A DNA stretch of 64,000 nt, taken from assembly GCA_903929355.1 (NCBI GenBank), contig CAIYUN010000057.1, positions 1-64,000 of the forward strand, given 5' to 3'. Shown piece after piece: positions 38,877 to 48,849 of this stretch. The notes under the pieces were generated by a model, which did no database searches, was not told the origin of the DNA, and worked only from the letters and a program-made list of their open reading frames with translations. Source of the DNA: an uncultured Opitutaceae bacterium (GTDB taxonomy: Bacteria; Verrucomicrobiota; Verrucomicrobiia; Opitutales; Opitutaceae). The first letter of the stretch is position 1. Each line of letters starts with the position of its first letter. The position numbers and the translations under genes were made by a program.

Positions 38877-38907
38877 GGCGCCAGTAGCTGCTCACTACTG
38901 TTCCCCC

Positions 38908-39843
38908 ATGAAACTCTTCATTGCAGGCCACCAGGGCATGGTCGGGGCGGCGCTCGTCCGCCGGTTCACGCGCGAGCCGGACGTCTCGCTCGTGCTCCGC
39001 ACCCGCCGCGAGCTCGACCTGGGATCGGCGGCCGCCGTGGAGGCCTTCTACGCCGCCGAGCGGCCCGACGCCGCCATCATTGCGGCCGCCAAGGTGGGTG
39101 GCATTCACGCCAACGCCACCTATCCGGCGGACTTCCTCTCCGAGAACCTCGCCATCGCGGCCCACACCATTGAGGGGGCCGGGCGTGCCGGCGTGCCCCG
39201 GCTGTTGTTTCTCGGCAGTTCCTGCATCTACCCCAAACACGCGCCGCAGCCGATGCCCGAGGACTGCCTCCTCACGGGCCCGCTGGAGCCAACCAACGAG
39301 GCCTACGCCATCGCCAAGATCGCGGGCCTCAAGCTGGCGCAGGCCCACCGCCGCCAGCACGGCCTCTGCTACCACTCCGCGATGCCGACCAACCTCTACG
39401 GTCCCGGCGACAACTATCATCCGCTCAACTCGCATGTGCTCCCCGCGCTCATCCGCCGGTTTCACGAGGCGAAAATTGCCGGCCACGCTGCGGTGGTCGC
39501 CTGGGGCACGGGCACCCCGCGGCGCGAGTTTCTCCAGGTGGACGACCTCGCCGATGCCTGCGCTTTCCTGCTCCGGCTCGCAGATCCGCCCGACTGGATC
39601 AACGTGGGCACCGGCACCGACGTGACGATCCGCGAGCTGACCGAGACCGTCGCGGCCGTGACCGGCTTCACCGGACGCATCGACTGGGATGCGACGAAAC
39701 CCGACGGCACGCCCCGCAAATTGCTCGATGTTTCCCGGCTCGCCGCGCTGGGCTGGCGCAGCCGCACCTCGCTGCGCGAGGGCCTCGAAAAAACCTACGC
39801 CAGCTTCCGCGCCGAGCAGGCCGCCGGCACCCTGCGGACGTGA
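38908..39843 (+). CDS. fcl: GDP-L-fucose synthase
   Basis: [101 protein letters not shown]. Confidence 0.97.
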   Translation: MKLFIAGHQGMVGAALVRRFTREPDVSLVLRTRRELDLGSAAAVEAFYAAERPDAAIIAAAKVGGIHANATYPADFLSENLAIAAHTIEGAGRAGVPRLLFLGSSCIYPKHAPQPMPEDCLLTGPLEPTNEAYAIAKIAGLKLAQAHRRQHGLCYHSAMPTNLYGPGDNYHPLNSHVLPALIRRFHEAKIAGHAAVVAWGTGTPRREFLQVDDLADACAFLLRLADPPDWINVGTGTDVTIRELTETVAAVTGFTGRIDWDATKPDGTPRKLLDVSRLAALGWRSRTSLREGLEKTYASFRAEQAAGTLRT

Positions 39844-39866
39844 GCGGCCGGCCCGTTCGGTCCGGA

Positions 39867-39932
39867 TGTAGCCGGGGTCGCCTACCCTGGTGCTGAATCG
39901 GAGCTGATCGGGGGGCAGCGACCCCGGCTACA
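39867..39932. repeat. Long inverted repeat TGTAGCCGGGGTCGC / GCGACCCCGGCTACA
   Basis: Perfect 15-nt arms at 39867-39881 and 39918-39932. Confidence 0.85.
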
Positions 39933-39995
39933 AATGAACCTGTCCCATGACAGGGATCGGCCTCATTGGTAGTGGGTCAGTTTGCCTTTGCCGGG

Positions 39996-40045
39996 GTAGG
40001 TGGCGCGCTCGTCGCGCCACGTTGCGAGGCAAGCTCGCAACCTAC
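39996..40045. repeat. Cloverleaf-like double-hairpin palindromic (REP-like) element
   Basis: GTAG closing CTAC around hairpins TGGCGCG-ctcgt-CGCGCCA and GTTGCGAG-gcaag-CTCGCAAC. Confidence 0.8.
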
Positions 40046-40125
40046 GATATAGCCAACTGCCCCACCACCGCCTCATTCTGGGAATTGCATTCGGCCGAGG
40101 TGTCCCCTATCCCAGTTGACCGACC

Positions 40126-41142
40126 ATGGCCGAATCCGACCCACCGACCCCGCCGCCAGCAGAGGCCGCCACGAAATCCTTCTGGGAGCACCTGAAGGAT
40201 CTGCGCAAGGCCTTGGTGCGTTCGGCCATCGCGATCGGGGTGGCGTTGTTGCTGTGTCTGCTGTTCGCCGACAAACTCATGCATGTGCTGGAATTTCCCC
40301 TCCAGCGCATGAACATGTTCGACCCGCCCACCGCGACCGTCACGATTATTTTGGGGACGAGCGCGACCGGACCGAAGTTCGGACCGTATGAAGTCACGCC
40401 GGACCAGTTTCCCGGACTGCCGCCTGGTGATGTGAAACACCCAGCCCACGCGGTGTACCATGCCGCCATCACGCAGCTCCAGACACCCGGCGGCCCGGTG
40501 CCGGTGGTCACTCTGACACTCGACTCGGCCGCGACCGGCGAAGACAGTGCCAGACCGCGGTTGAACAACCTCAGCCCCAACGAGGGCTTTTTTCTCGCCT
40601 TCCATGTGGCTCTGTATGCGGCGCTGGTCCTCTCGTCGCCGTTCTGGGTCTATTTCATGGGCGGGTTCATCATGCCGGCGTTCCATATGCATGAGCGCCG
40701 GGTGGTGCTCGGTTGGATCGGCTGGAGCATTTTCCTGTTCCTGCTCGGCGTGCTGTCCACCTATTTTTTGCTGCTGCCTGTGGCGCTCCGGGCATCGCTG
40801 CTCTACTCGAACTGGCTGGGCTTTGACTGGTCGCTCTGGCGTGCCACCGACTACATCAATTTCTCATGCATCTTCATCTTCGGGATGGGGCTCGGCTTCC
40901 AGTTCCCGCTGGTGGTGCTGTTTTTTGTGAAAATCGGCCTGCTGACACACAAGCAACTGGCGCACTACCGGCGCCATGTCATCGTGCTGTCGTTCATCAT
41001 GGGTGCGCTGCTGACGACCCCGGAGGTCATCACGCAGGTCGCGATGGCCGTGCCGCTCTGCCTCCTCTACGAGATCTGCATCTGGATCGCCTGGTATTGG
41101 GAGCGGAAGAAGCGCCGCGCCGAGGGCGTCCTTGAAGGTTAA
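40126..41142 (+). CDS. tatC: Sec-independent protein translocase TatC
   Basis: FWEHLKDLRKALVRSAIAIGVALLLCLLFADKL; MGLGFQFPLVVLFFVKIGLLTHKQLAHYRRHVIVLSFIMGALLTTPEVITQVAMAVPLCLLYEICIWIA. Confidence 0.95.
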   Translation: MAESDPPTPPPAEAATKSFWEHLKDLRKALVRSAIAIGVALLLCLLFADKLMHVLEFPLQRMNMFDPPTATVTIILGTSATGPKFGPYEVTPDQFPGLPPGDVKHPAHAVYHAAITQLQTPGGPVPVVTLTLDSAATGEDSARPRLNNLSPNEGFFLAFHVALYAALVLSSPFWVYFMGGFIMPAFHMHERRVVLGWIGWSIFLFLLGVLSTYFLLLPVALRASLLYSNWLGFDWSLWRATDYINFSCIFIFGMGLGFQFPLVVLFFVKIGLLTHKQLAHYRRHVIVLSFIMGALLTTPEVITQVAMAVPLCLLYEICIWIAWYWERKKRRAEGVLEG

Positions 41143-41220
41143 TTTCCGCCCGGGTCATTCCTCCAGACCCGCGCCACTTTTCCCCTTGCACACGGCGCAG
41201 CCCGCCCCTTGCGTTTGGCC

Positions 41221-42364
41221 ATGATCGTCTCCGAAACCATTGCCCACATCGAGAACCTCCAGAAGCGCGCCGGCCACCTGTGGAGGTTTCTTTGACTGCG
41301 ACCAAAAACAGCGCGAGATTGAGGCGATGGACGCGGAGATGGGCGCTCCCAGCTTCTGGGACAACAATGAGCGCGCCCAAAAGCACATCGCCAAGCTCAA
41401 CCTCCTGAAAAAGTCGGTCCTGCCCGTCGTCGCCTTCCAACGGAAGGTGGACGATGCAACCGTGATGCTCGAGTTGGTGGAGGCCGCGTCCCCCGACGAG
41501 CGCGAGGGCTACGCCCAGGAGCTCGACACGACGGTCGCCGCGCTGGTCACGGAGCTGGACGCCCTCGAGATCGCTTCGTTTCTCACCGGCCCGTTCGACC
41601 GGAACAACGCCATCTTCTCCCTCCAGGCCGGCGCCGGCGGCACCGAGTCAAACGACTGGGCCGACATGATGTTCCGCATGTATTCGCGCTGGGCCGAGCG
41701 GCGTGGCTTCACCCTCGAGCTGCAGGACGTGCAGCCCGGCGACCAGGCGGGCATCAGCAAGGCCACCGTCCTCATCAAGGGCGAAAACGCCTATGGCTAC
41801 GCCAAGGCCGAGCGCGGCGTCCACCGACTGGTGCGCATCTCCCCGTTCGACTCCAACAAGCGCCGCCACACCTCGTTCTGCGCGGTGGACGTGATCGCCG
41901 AGATCACCGAGGACGTCAAAATCGAGATCCCCGAGGACGAGCTGAAGGTGGACGTGTACCGCTCTTCCGGCAAGGGCGGCCAGGGCGTCAACACCACCGA
42001 CTCCGCCGTGCGCATGACCCACCTGCCCACCGGCATCGTGGTGGTCTGCCAGAACGAGCGGTCGCAGCTCAAGAACAAGGCCGCCGCGATGAGCGTCCTC
42101 AAGGCCCGCCTCTACGAGAAACGGCAGGATGAGACGCGCGCCGAGATGGACAAATTCTACGGCGAGAAGGGCGAGATCGGGTGGGGCGCGCAGATCCGCA
42201 GTTACGTCCTCCAGCCCTACCAGATGGTGAAGGATCTCCGCACCGGCATCAGCACGAGCGACACGCAGGGCGTGCTCGACGGCGACCTCGACCGCTTCAT
42301 CAACGCCTGGCTGCGCGCGGGCTGCCCGCGTCACCGCAACAAGGACATCCAGATGGAGGAATAG
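41221..42364 (+). CDS. prfB: Peptide chain release factor 2, expressed by +1 programmed frameshift
   Basis: Frame 0 [27 protein letters not shown]; slippery CTT TGA C at 41290-41296 with internal SD GGAGG 3 nt upstream; +1 frame continues [10 protein letters not shown]... with RF2 motifs ([27 protein letters not shown]). Confidence 0.97.
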
Positions 42365-42494
42365 GATAAAAGGCTGAAGGTTTGAAGGCGGAGGGGCTGA
42401 AATTCGGAGCCACCAAATTGCAGCAACGGCGGCCGGATTCCTTGCCTCCTTCACCTTCAGTCTTTCAGCCTTTCAGTCCTTCAGCCTTTATTCC
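42363..42494. repeat. Tandem-inverted intergenic element (unit about TTCAGCCT)
   Basis: aggataaaaggctgaaggtttgaaggcggaggggctgaaa ... ccttcaccttcagtctttcagcctttcagtccttcagcctttattcct. Confidence 0.75.
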
Positions 42495-42496
42495 TC

Positions 42497-43999
42497 ATGT
42501 CCGATCTTCCCTACGAGTCCATCAAGGCGGCGCTGGCCGGTCAGCCCTTGTTTGAGGACAAGACGTGGCGGCTGGCCCCCGACGCCTGGCCGCTCACGCC
42601 GGACCAACTGGCGCAGCTTGAGGCCATCGGCGCGGCCTGCCTCGAGTTTCATCAGGCGCTGGAGACGCTCTACCTCCGCTCGGCGGCCGGGAAAAATCTC
42701 CTCCGCAACAAGACGCTCCTCGCCCCGTGGGTCGCCGACTACCTTGACCGGGGCAAGCCGGCGGCGCTCATCGCCCACGCCCGCGACCCGCGCAACCGCG
42801 GCGCCCTGCCGCCGGTGCTCCGCCCCGACCTGCTGCTCACCGACGCGGGGTTCGTGCTGACCGAGCTCGATTCCGTGCCCGGCGGCATCGGCCTGACGGC
42901 GTTTCTGAACCGGTTGTATGGGGGCGCGCCGGGCGCGATCCTCGGCGCCGGCGACGCGATGGTGAAGAACTTCCACGCCGCGATCGCCCCGCTCCGCCCC
43001 GCCATCCGCAACCCGCTCATCGCCCTCGTCGTCTCCGACGAGGCCGCGACCTACCGGCCGGAGATGGAGTGGCTCGCGCAGCAGCTGCAGTTGCAGGGCA
43101 AACGGGTGTTCTGCCTGCGGCCCGAACAGGTTTTTCCGTTGGAGAACGCGCTCTTTTTCGATGCCGACGGCAACCCGGAGAAGATCGACATCCTCTACCG
43201 CTTTTTCGAGCTGTTCGACCTCGCCAACATCCGCACCGCCCGGTTCTTTTTTGAATCGTGGGCCGCTGGCGAGGTCGCCATCACCCCGCCGCTGCGCCCG
43301 TTTCAGGAGGAGAAGCTCGCCCTCGCCCTGTTTCACCACCACCTGCTCCAGGACTTCTGGGCCGAGACGCTGCCGGCGCGCACGCTGAAGCTGCTCCGCG
43401 CGCTCATTCCGCCCTCGTGGGTCATGGACCCGGCCCCGCTGCCGCCCGGCGCGGTGCTCGACGCCCCGGCCGCGGCGGGCCGGCCCCTCAGCAGTTGGTC
43501 CGACCTGGTCACCGCGACGCAAAAGGAGCGCGACCTCATCGTGAAGATTTCCGGCTACCATGAGACCGCCTGGGGCGCGCGCAGCGTCGTGCTGGGCAGC
43601 GACTGCTCGCGCGAGGAATGGCAGGCCGCCGTGGAGCACGCCATCGCGCTCGCGCCGTCCAACCTGCATGTCCTGCAGGAATACAAAAAACCCCGCCGCC
43701 TCGAACACCGGATCTACCTGCCGCCCTCCTTCGCCAAGGCGACGGAGGGCAGGCCCGCCCTTTTGTCCGCCGAAGCCTTGGCGAAGGCGGAAGCTTCAGC
43801 GAAGGCGGAAATCGATGCGGGGGCGGGCGTGCCCGCCGTCGCCTTGGTGAAGGCGGGCCGGCTCCGCCTCTGCCCCTACTATTTTGTGGTCGACGGTCGC
43901 GCGCGGCTCTCCGGTGCGCTCGCCACCTTCTGCCCGCCTGACAAGAAGATCATTCATGGCATGACCGACGCCGCGCTCCTCCCGTGTCGCGGGGCCTGA
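42497..43999 (+). CDS. Conserved protein of unknown function (possible ATP-grasp-like fold)
   Basis: 500-aa ORF, LTELDSVPGGIGLTAFLNRLYG, ERDLIVKISGYHETAWGARSVVLGSD; family not identified with certainty. Confidence 0.75.
   Translation: MSDLPYESIKAALAGQPLFEDKTWRLAPDAWPLTPDQLAQLEAIGAACLEFHQALETLYLRSAAGKNLLRNKTLLAPWVADYLDRGKPAALIAHARDPRNRGALPPVLRPDLLLTDAGFVLTELDSVPGGIGLTAFLNRLYGGAPGAILGAGDAMVKNFHAAIAPLRPAIRNPLIALVVSDEAATYRPEMEWLAQQLQLQGKRVFCLRPEQVFPLENALFFDADGNPEKIDILYRFFELFDLANIRTARFFFESWAAGEVAITPPLRPFQEEKLALALFHHHLLQDFWAETLPARTLKLLRALIPPSWVMDPAPLPPGAVLDAPAAAGRPLSSWSDLVTATQKERDLIVKISGYHETAWGARSVVLGSDCSREEWQAAVEHAIALAPSNLHVLQEYKKPRRLEHRIYLPPSFAKATEGRPALLSAEALAKAEASAKAEIDAGAGVPAVALVKAGRLRLCPYYFVVDGRARLSGALATFCPPDKKIIHGMTDAALLPCRGA
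43721..43860. repeat. Cluster of three palindromic repeats inside the CDS 42497-43999
   Basis: GCCCTCC..GGAGGGC (43723-43750), CCGCCGAAGCCTTGGCGAAGGCGG (about 43767-43790), GCCCGCC..GGCGGGC (43831-43858); each has a CTTSGCCAAGGC-like core; encode PPSFAKATEGRPALLSAEALAKAEASAKAE...VPAVALVKAGR. Confidence 0.85.
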
Positions 44000-44082
44000 A
44001 GATTATGGAATTGGGAATCTCGATTTTGGATTAAAGCCCCCCCCTGCGCCATTGACGCGGCGGGCGGAGGTTTCATCGTGGC

Positions 44083-46653
44083 ATGTTTCCCGCCATGCCC
44101 ACCGCCTGCACCGACTACGCGTTCAACCAAATCGAGCCCCATTGGCAGAAGTTTTGGGAGGATCACCACACGTTCCGCGCCGAGACCGGCGGGGCGCGGC
44201 CCAAATACTATGTGCTCGACATGTTCCCCTATCCCTCGGGCGCGGGCCTGCACATCGGCCATCCGGAGGGTTACACGGCGACGGACATCGTCGCGCGTTA
44301 CAAGCGGGCCCAAGGCTTCAACGTGCTGCACCCGATCGGCTGGGACGCTTTCGGCCTGCCCGCCGAGCAGCACGCGGTGAAGACCGGCACGCACCCCGCC
44401 GCCAACACCGCCGCCAACATCGTCAACTTCAAGCGGCAGATCAAGGCCCTCGGTTTCTCCTACGACTGGGACCGGGAGGTCTCCACCACCGACCCGGCAT
44501 ATTTCAAGTGGACCCAGTGGATTTTTTTGCAGCTTTTCCGGCGCGGCCTGGCCTATGTGGACGAGCGCCCCGTGTGGTGGTGTCCGGAGCTGCGCACCGT
44601 GCTCGCCAACGAGGAGGTCGTGGACGGCAAAAGCGAGGTGGGCGGGTTCCCCGTCGAGCGACGCAACCTGCGCCAGTGGGTGCTGCGCATCACGGCCTAT
44701 GCCGAGCGGCTGCTCGCCGACCTCAAGGAGGTGAACTGGCCCGACTCGACCAAGCGAATGCAGGAGGCGTGGATCGGCCGCAGCGAGGGCGCGGAGGTGC
44801 TCTTTGGCCTCGAAACCCCGGTCTCGGGCCCGTTGAAGATCTTCACCACCCGGCCCGACACGCTCTTCGGCTGCACCTACATGGTCCTTGCACCCGAGCA
44901 TCCGCTGGTGGACGTGCTCACCACGCCGCCTCAGCGCGACGCCGTCGCGGCCTATCGGAAGACGACGGCGGGCAAAAGCGACCTCGAGCGCACCGAATTG
45001 GCGAAGGAGAAATCAGGGGTGTTCACGGGGGCGTATGCCCTCAACCCCGTCAATGGCGGGCGCGTCCCCATCTGGGTCGCCGACTACGTCGTGATGGGCT
45101 ACGGCACCGGCGCGATCATGGCTGTGCCGGCCCACGACGGGCGGGACTTTGAGTTTGCGACCCGGTTCGCGCTGCCCGTGGTGCGGGTGATCGACGGCCC
45201 GGACCCGCTGCCGCATACCGGCGACGGCCGATTAATCAACTCGCCCGGCTACGACGGCCTGCCCTGGGCGGAGGCCAAGGCCAAAATCACCGCCGAGCTC
45301 GCTGCGCGTGGTGCGGGCCGGGCCACGGTCAACTACAAGCTCCGCGACTGGCTCTTCTCGCGGCAGCGTTACTGGGGCGAGCCGTTTCCCATCGTGTGGG
45401 TCGGCGAGGCCGACTACCACCGCGCGGCCGCCGCCCGGCCGGATCTGCCCGCCTCGCCGGTGACGTACCGGCAGGACGGGGTCGCCCATTTTGCCCTGCC
45501 GCTGCCGGAGTCCGCCCTGCCGCTCACCCTGCCGGAGGTGTCGTCGTATCTGCCCAGCGGCGACGGCGAGAGCCCGCTGGCCAACGTCACTCCCTGGCTG
45601 GAGATCTGGTTCAATTTCGCCACCGGTGAACATCTTCCCGCCTCGCAGCCCAGGCCGGCCGGCGACCGGTGGGTGCGCGGCCGCCGCGAGACCAACACCA
45701 TGCCGCAGTGGGCCGGCTCATGCTGGTATTACCTGCGTTTCCTCGATCCGACCAACGACCAGGCCTTGGTCTCCCCGGAGGCGCTGCGTTACTGGGGCGT
45801 GCCCGACCTCTACGTCGGCGGGGCGGAGCACGCGGTGCTGCACCTGCTCTACGCCCGGTTCTGGCACAAGGTGCTGTTTGACCTCGGCGTCGTGCCGCAG
45901 ACCGAGCCGTTCACCAGGCTGTTCCACCAGGGCATCATCCTGGGCGAGGACGGCGAGAAGATGTCCAAGAGCCGCGGCAACGTCGTCAGCCCCGACACCC
46001 TCATCGCCTCACATGGCACCGACACCCTGCGGCTTTACCTGATGTTTCTCGGCCCGCTGGAGGCCATGAAGCCGTGGAGCATGCAGCAGATCGAGGGCGT
46101 CCACCGGTTTCTGCACAAAGTCTGGCGCGAATGCGTCGCGGCCGACGGCACCGTGAACCCCAAGATCTCCCCGACGGCCGCCGAGCCGGCTGCGCTGACC
46201 AAGCTGCTGCACGAGACCATCCGGAAAGTCGGCGACGACATCGAGGGGCTGCGCTTCAACACGGCGATCTCGGCGATGATGATTTTTGCCAATACGCTGC
46301 AGAAGGCCCCCGTGGTGAGCCGGGCTTCCATGCTCGCTTTCCTGCAGCTCCTGGCGCCCTTCGCGCCGCATCTGGCTGAGGAACTCTGGGCGCGGCTCGG
46401 CGAAGCTCCCTCGATCCAGCGTGCGGCGTGGCCGCGATTTGATCCGGCGCGGCTGGTCGCGGCGGAGGATAAAATTGTCGTGCAGGTCAACGGACGGCGC
46501 CGGGGCGAGATCATGGTCCCCGTAGGTGCCGGGCAGGAGGAGGTTCTTGCGTTGGCGCTCCAAAACGAGTCTTCCGCACCCCATGTGGCTGGCAAGTCGT
46601 TCAAACGCATTATCTTCGTGCCTGGAAAAATCTTGAATATTGTGGTTGAATAA
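44083..46653 (+). CDS. leuS: Leucyl-tRNA synthetase (start may be ATG 44095)
   Basis: [64 protein letters not shown]. Confidence 0.97.
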   Translation: MFPAMPTACTDYAFNQIEPHWQKFWEDHHTFRAETGGARPKYYVLDMFPYPSGAGLHIGHPEGYTATDIVARYKRAQGFNVLHPIGWDAFGLPAEQHAVKTGTHPAANTAANIVNFKRQIKALGFSYDWDREVSTTDPAYFKWTQWIFLQLFRRGLAYVDERPVWWCPELRTVLANEEVVDGKSEVGGFPVERRNLRQWVLRITAYAERLLADLKEVNWPDSTKRMQEAWIGRSEGAEVLFGLETPVSGPLKIFTTRPDTLFGCTYMVLAPEHPLVDVLTTPPQRDAVAAYRKTTAGKSDLERTELAKEKSGVFTGAYALNPVNGGRVPIWVADYVVMGYGTGAIMAVPAHDGRDFEFATRFALPVVRVIDGPDPLPHTGDGRLINSPGYDGLPWAEAKAKITAELAARGAGRATVNYKLRDWLFSRQRYWGEPFPIVWVGEADYHRAAAARPDLPASPVTYRQDGVAHFALPLPESALPLTLPEVSSYLPSGDGESPLANVTPWLEIWFNFATGEHLPASQPRPAGDRWVRGRRETNTMPQWAGSCWYYLRFLDPTNDQALVSPEALRYWGVPDLYVGGAEHAVLHLLYARFWHKVLFDLGVVPQTEPFTRLFHQGIILGEDGEKMSKSRGNVVSPDTLIASHGTDTLRLYLMFLGPLEAMKPWSMQQIEGVHRFLHKVWRECVAADGTVNPKISPTAAEPAALTKLLHETIRKVGDDIEGLRFNTAISAMMIFANTLQKAPVVSRASMLAFLQLLAPFAPHLAEELWARLGEAPSIQRAAWPRFDPARLVAAEDKIVVQVNGRRRGEIMVPVGAGQEEVLALALQNESSAPHVAGKSFKRIIFVPGKILNIVVE

Positions 46654-46673
46654 CCGTGAAAACCGCGTCTTAT

Positions 46674-46689
46674 TAGGGTGAACACCCTA
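46674..46689. promoter_or_regulatory. Palindrome upstream of the EPS/FecR operon, possible operator
   Basis: TAGGGTG aa CACCCTA, partly overlapping ACCCTAGGT. Confidence 0.35.
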
Positions 46690-46783
46690 GGTGGTTTTGG
46701 TGTGAACCGCCTTACGCACGGCCCCAGAGTCGTGCGCAAGGTCCGGATCCCCGCCAGAGCAGGCTGGGGGCGTTTCCATCACC

Positions 46784-47656
46784 ATGAAAACTACGCTCCG
46801 TTTTCTTCCCACCGCCGCGACGGGACTTGCCGTCACGTTGATGTTGGTTGCCTGCCCGGTCGCGACCTTTGCCCAGGGCACCCACAAGAACCCCACCAGC
46901 AAGTTTTATGTGGCCGACCTGCAGGGCACGTCCGATCTTAACACGGGTGATGCGATCGAGAGTTTGAAGGACAAGTCGGTGCATTCCTCGGACGGCACCT
47001 CCATTCAGACCAAACCGGACTCCAAGTGCGCCGTGGTGCTGTCCAACGGCACCGGCGTCTTTATCGATCCCGATACCCGGATGGAGGTCAAAAAGTTCAT
47101 GCAGGAGCCGTTCACCCCCAACCGCAACGATCCCGAGGTCGAGCCGTCGTTGTCCCAGACCCAGGTCAGCATCCCGCATGGCACCGTCGGCCTGTGCACG
47201 CCCAAGATGGTCGCCGGCAGCACCATGGTGTATGACACCCCGCAGGCCAGCATCGCCATCCGCGGCCGCAAGGTGGTCGTCGGCACCGACGGCGACACGA
47301 CCACCGTCTCGTTGCTGGAAGGCGATGTGACCGTGCGCGGCGACCAATACACCGGGGGCCAGACCCTCAAGCCCGGCCAGCAGGCGGTCATCACCCGCAG
47401 CTCCCCCACCGCCCCGCCCAAGATTGTCATCCAGCAGATTCCCCCCAGCCAGATGCAGGCGCTCACCGACCGCGTCACGCAGGCCTGCGTCGCGCGGCAA
47501 CAGGTGTATTTCGCCTCGGTGGACCCCAAGAACCTTTCGCCCCAGTCGGTTTTCACCAAGGATGATCCCACCCCGCAACTGGTCCCGGTGGAAATTGTGC
47601 CGCCCACGATCAGTCCGGTGGTCACCGTGAGCGCGGATTCCATCCCGGCCCCGTGA
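46784..47656 (+). CDS. FecR domain-containing secreted protein
   Basis: Signal peptide; FecR-like IPHGTVGLCTPKMVAGSTMVYDTPQASIAIRGRKVVVGTDGDTTTVSLLEGDVTVRG. Confidence 0.8.
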   Translation: MKTTLRFLPTAATGLAVTLMLVACPVATFAQGTHKNPTSKFYVADLQGTSDLNTGDAIESLKDKSVHSSDGTSIQTKPDSKCAVVLSNGTGVFIDPDTRMEVKKFMQEPFTPNRNDPEVEPSLSQTQVSIPHGTVGLCTPKMVAGSTMVYDTPQASIAIRGRKVVVGTDGDTTTVSLLEGDVTVRGDQYTGGQTLKPGQQAVITRSSPTAPPKIVIQQIPPSQMQALTDRVTQACVARQQVYFASVDPKNLSPQSVFTKDDPTPQLVPVEIVPPTISPVVTVSADSIPAP

Positions 47657-47690
47657 CGTGGTCCCGGCCCGGCAATTTTTCCACCCCGAC

Positions 47691-48836
47691 ATGGACCGCT
47701 CACCCCTCTGGCGCTGGCTGTTGGCATGGATGGCGGCGTTGCTGGTGGCCGTCCGTCCCGCCCAGGCTTTCCTGCGCTTCAACGACGGCACGGACCAGAT
47801 CTTCGTCACCGGCACCATGACCATGGGCTACGACTCCAACATTTTCGCCTCCAAGGGAGGGGCGGGTGATTCGACCACGAGCGGTTCCCTTTCGCTCGAG
47901 TACCAGCGCCGGGCCGGCTATATCGGCGTCAACGCCAGTCTCGCCTGGAACGTCGGCCGTTTCGGCAAGCACACGGCGGAGGATTTCGCCAACCCCAGCG
48001 CCACCGTCGAATTCACCAAGGAGACGGGCCGCACCACCGGCACGCTGCAGCTCAACGCCGCCCGGCAAAGCAGCGCCGACACGGCCGCCAACGAACGCAC
48101 CACCTCCATGTCCTATGGCGCGAATCTCAATTGGAAATATCCGGTGGTCGAACGCTACACCCTGTCCGGCTCCCTCGGTTGGACGGAGCTCACCTACATC
48201 AACAGCCCCGGGCTCTCCAATCTCTCCACTTACACCGCCAACCTCGACCTCTTCTATGTCTTCACCACCGAGCGCGACTTGTTTGGCGGCTATCGGATCC
48301 GACTCAGCGACACCTCCGCCAACTCCCGCGACGTTGACCAGGACGTTCACCTCGGGGTCAACGGCCAGATTCTCCCCAAGCTCAACGGCAATGTGAGCGT
48401 GGGCTGGCAGGTTCGCCAGAGCACGGGTCCCGGGGGCGTGTCCGCCGGCCAGTTCAGTGACTTCACCTCGAGCGGCTCCGCCACCTGGAGCTACAGCAAG
48501 AAGTTAAACTTTACCGGCCAGATCACCAAGGATTTCAGCACCACCTCGACCAACATCTCGACCGACTCGCTCGCCGCCAATCTTCAGGCCGCCTACGCCT
48601 ACAACGCCCGGTGGTCCGCCACCGCCAATGTGGGCTACGGCCTGAACCGGTTCCTGGGCGTGGGCGGGGGCGGCCGCCGCGACTACGATGTTTCCTGGGG
48701 TCTGGGGCTGAACTACACCCAGAGCGATCATTTCAAGGCCAGTCTCTCCTATGGTGGTTTCAAGAACTGGTCCACCGCCGCCGAGGCCAACTATGTCCGC
48801 GACACCCTTTCCCTCTCGCTCACCTCCCGCTGGTGA
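47691..48836 (+). CDS. Putative outer-membrane beta-barrel protein
   Basis: Signal peptide; alternating amphipathic strands (YDSNIFAS, GYIGVNASLAWNVGRFGK...) ending in aromatic LSLSLTSRW. Confidence 0.8.
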   Translation: MDRSPLWRWLLAWMAALLVAVRPAQAFLRFNDGTDQIFVTGTMTMGYDSNIFASKGGAGDSTTSGSLSLEYQRRAGYIGVNASLAWNVGRFGKHTAEDFANPSATVEFTKETGRTTGTLQLNAARQSSADTAANERTTSMSYGANLNWKYPVVERYTLSGSLGWTELTYINSPGLSNLSTYTANLDLFYVFTTERDLFGGYRIRLSDTSANSRDVDQDVHLGVNGQILPKLNGNVSVGWQVRQSTGPGGVSAGQFSDFTSSGSATWSYSKKLNFTGQITKDFSTTSTNISTDSLAANLQAAYAYNARWSATANVGYGLNRFLGVGGGGRRDYDVSWGLGLNYTQSDHFKASLSYGGFKNWSTAAEANYVRDTLSLSLTSRW

Positions 48837-48849
48837 GATTCTCCCCGCC

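Noticed and set aside
37860-39843. gmd/fcl as part of a complete O-antigen/capsule island
   Set aside because: No glycosyltransferase, Wzx or Wzy genes adjacent; only the nucleotide-sugar step is supported
39996-40045. tRNA gene or integron attC interpretation of the cloverleaf
   Set aside because: No acceptor/T-loop consensus or anticodon arm for a tRNA, and no integrase or R-box consensus for attC
42363-42494. CRISPR array interpretation of the tandem repeats
   Set aside because: Units are 8-11 nt, degenerate, without unique spacers, and no cas genes are present
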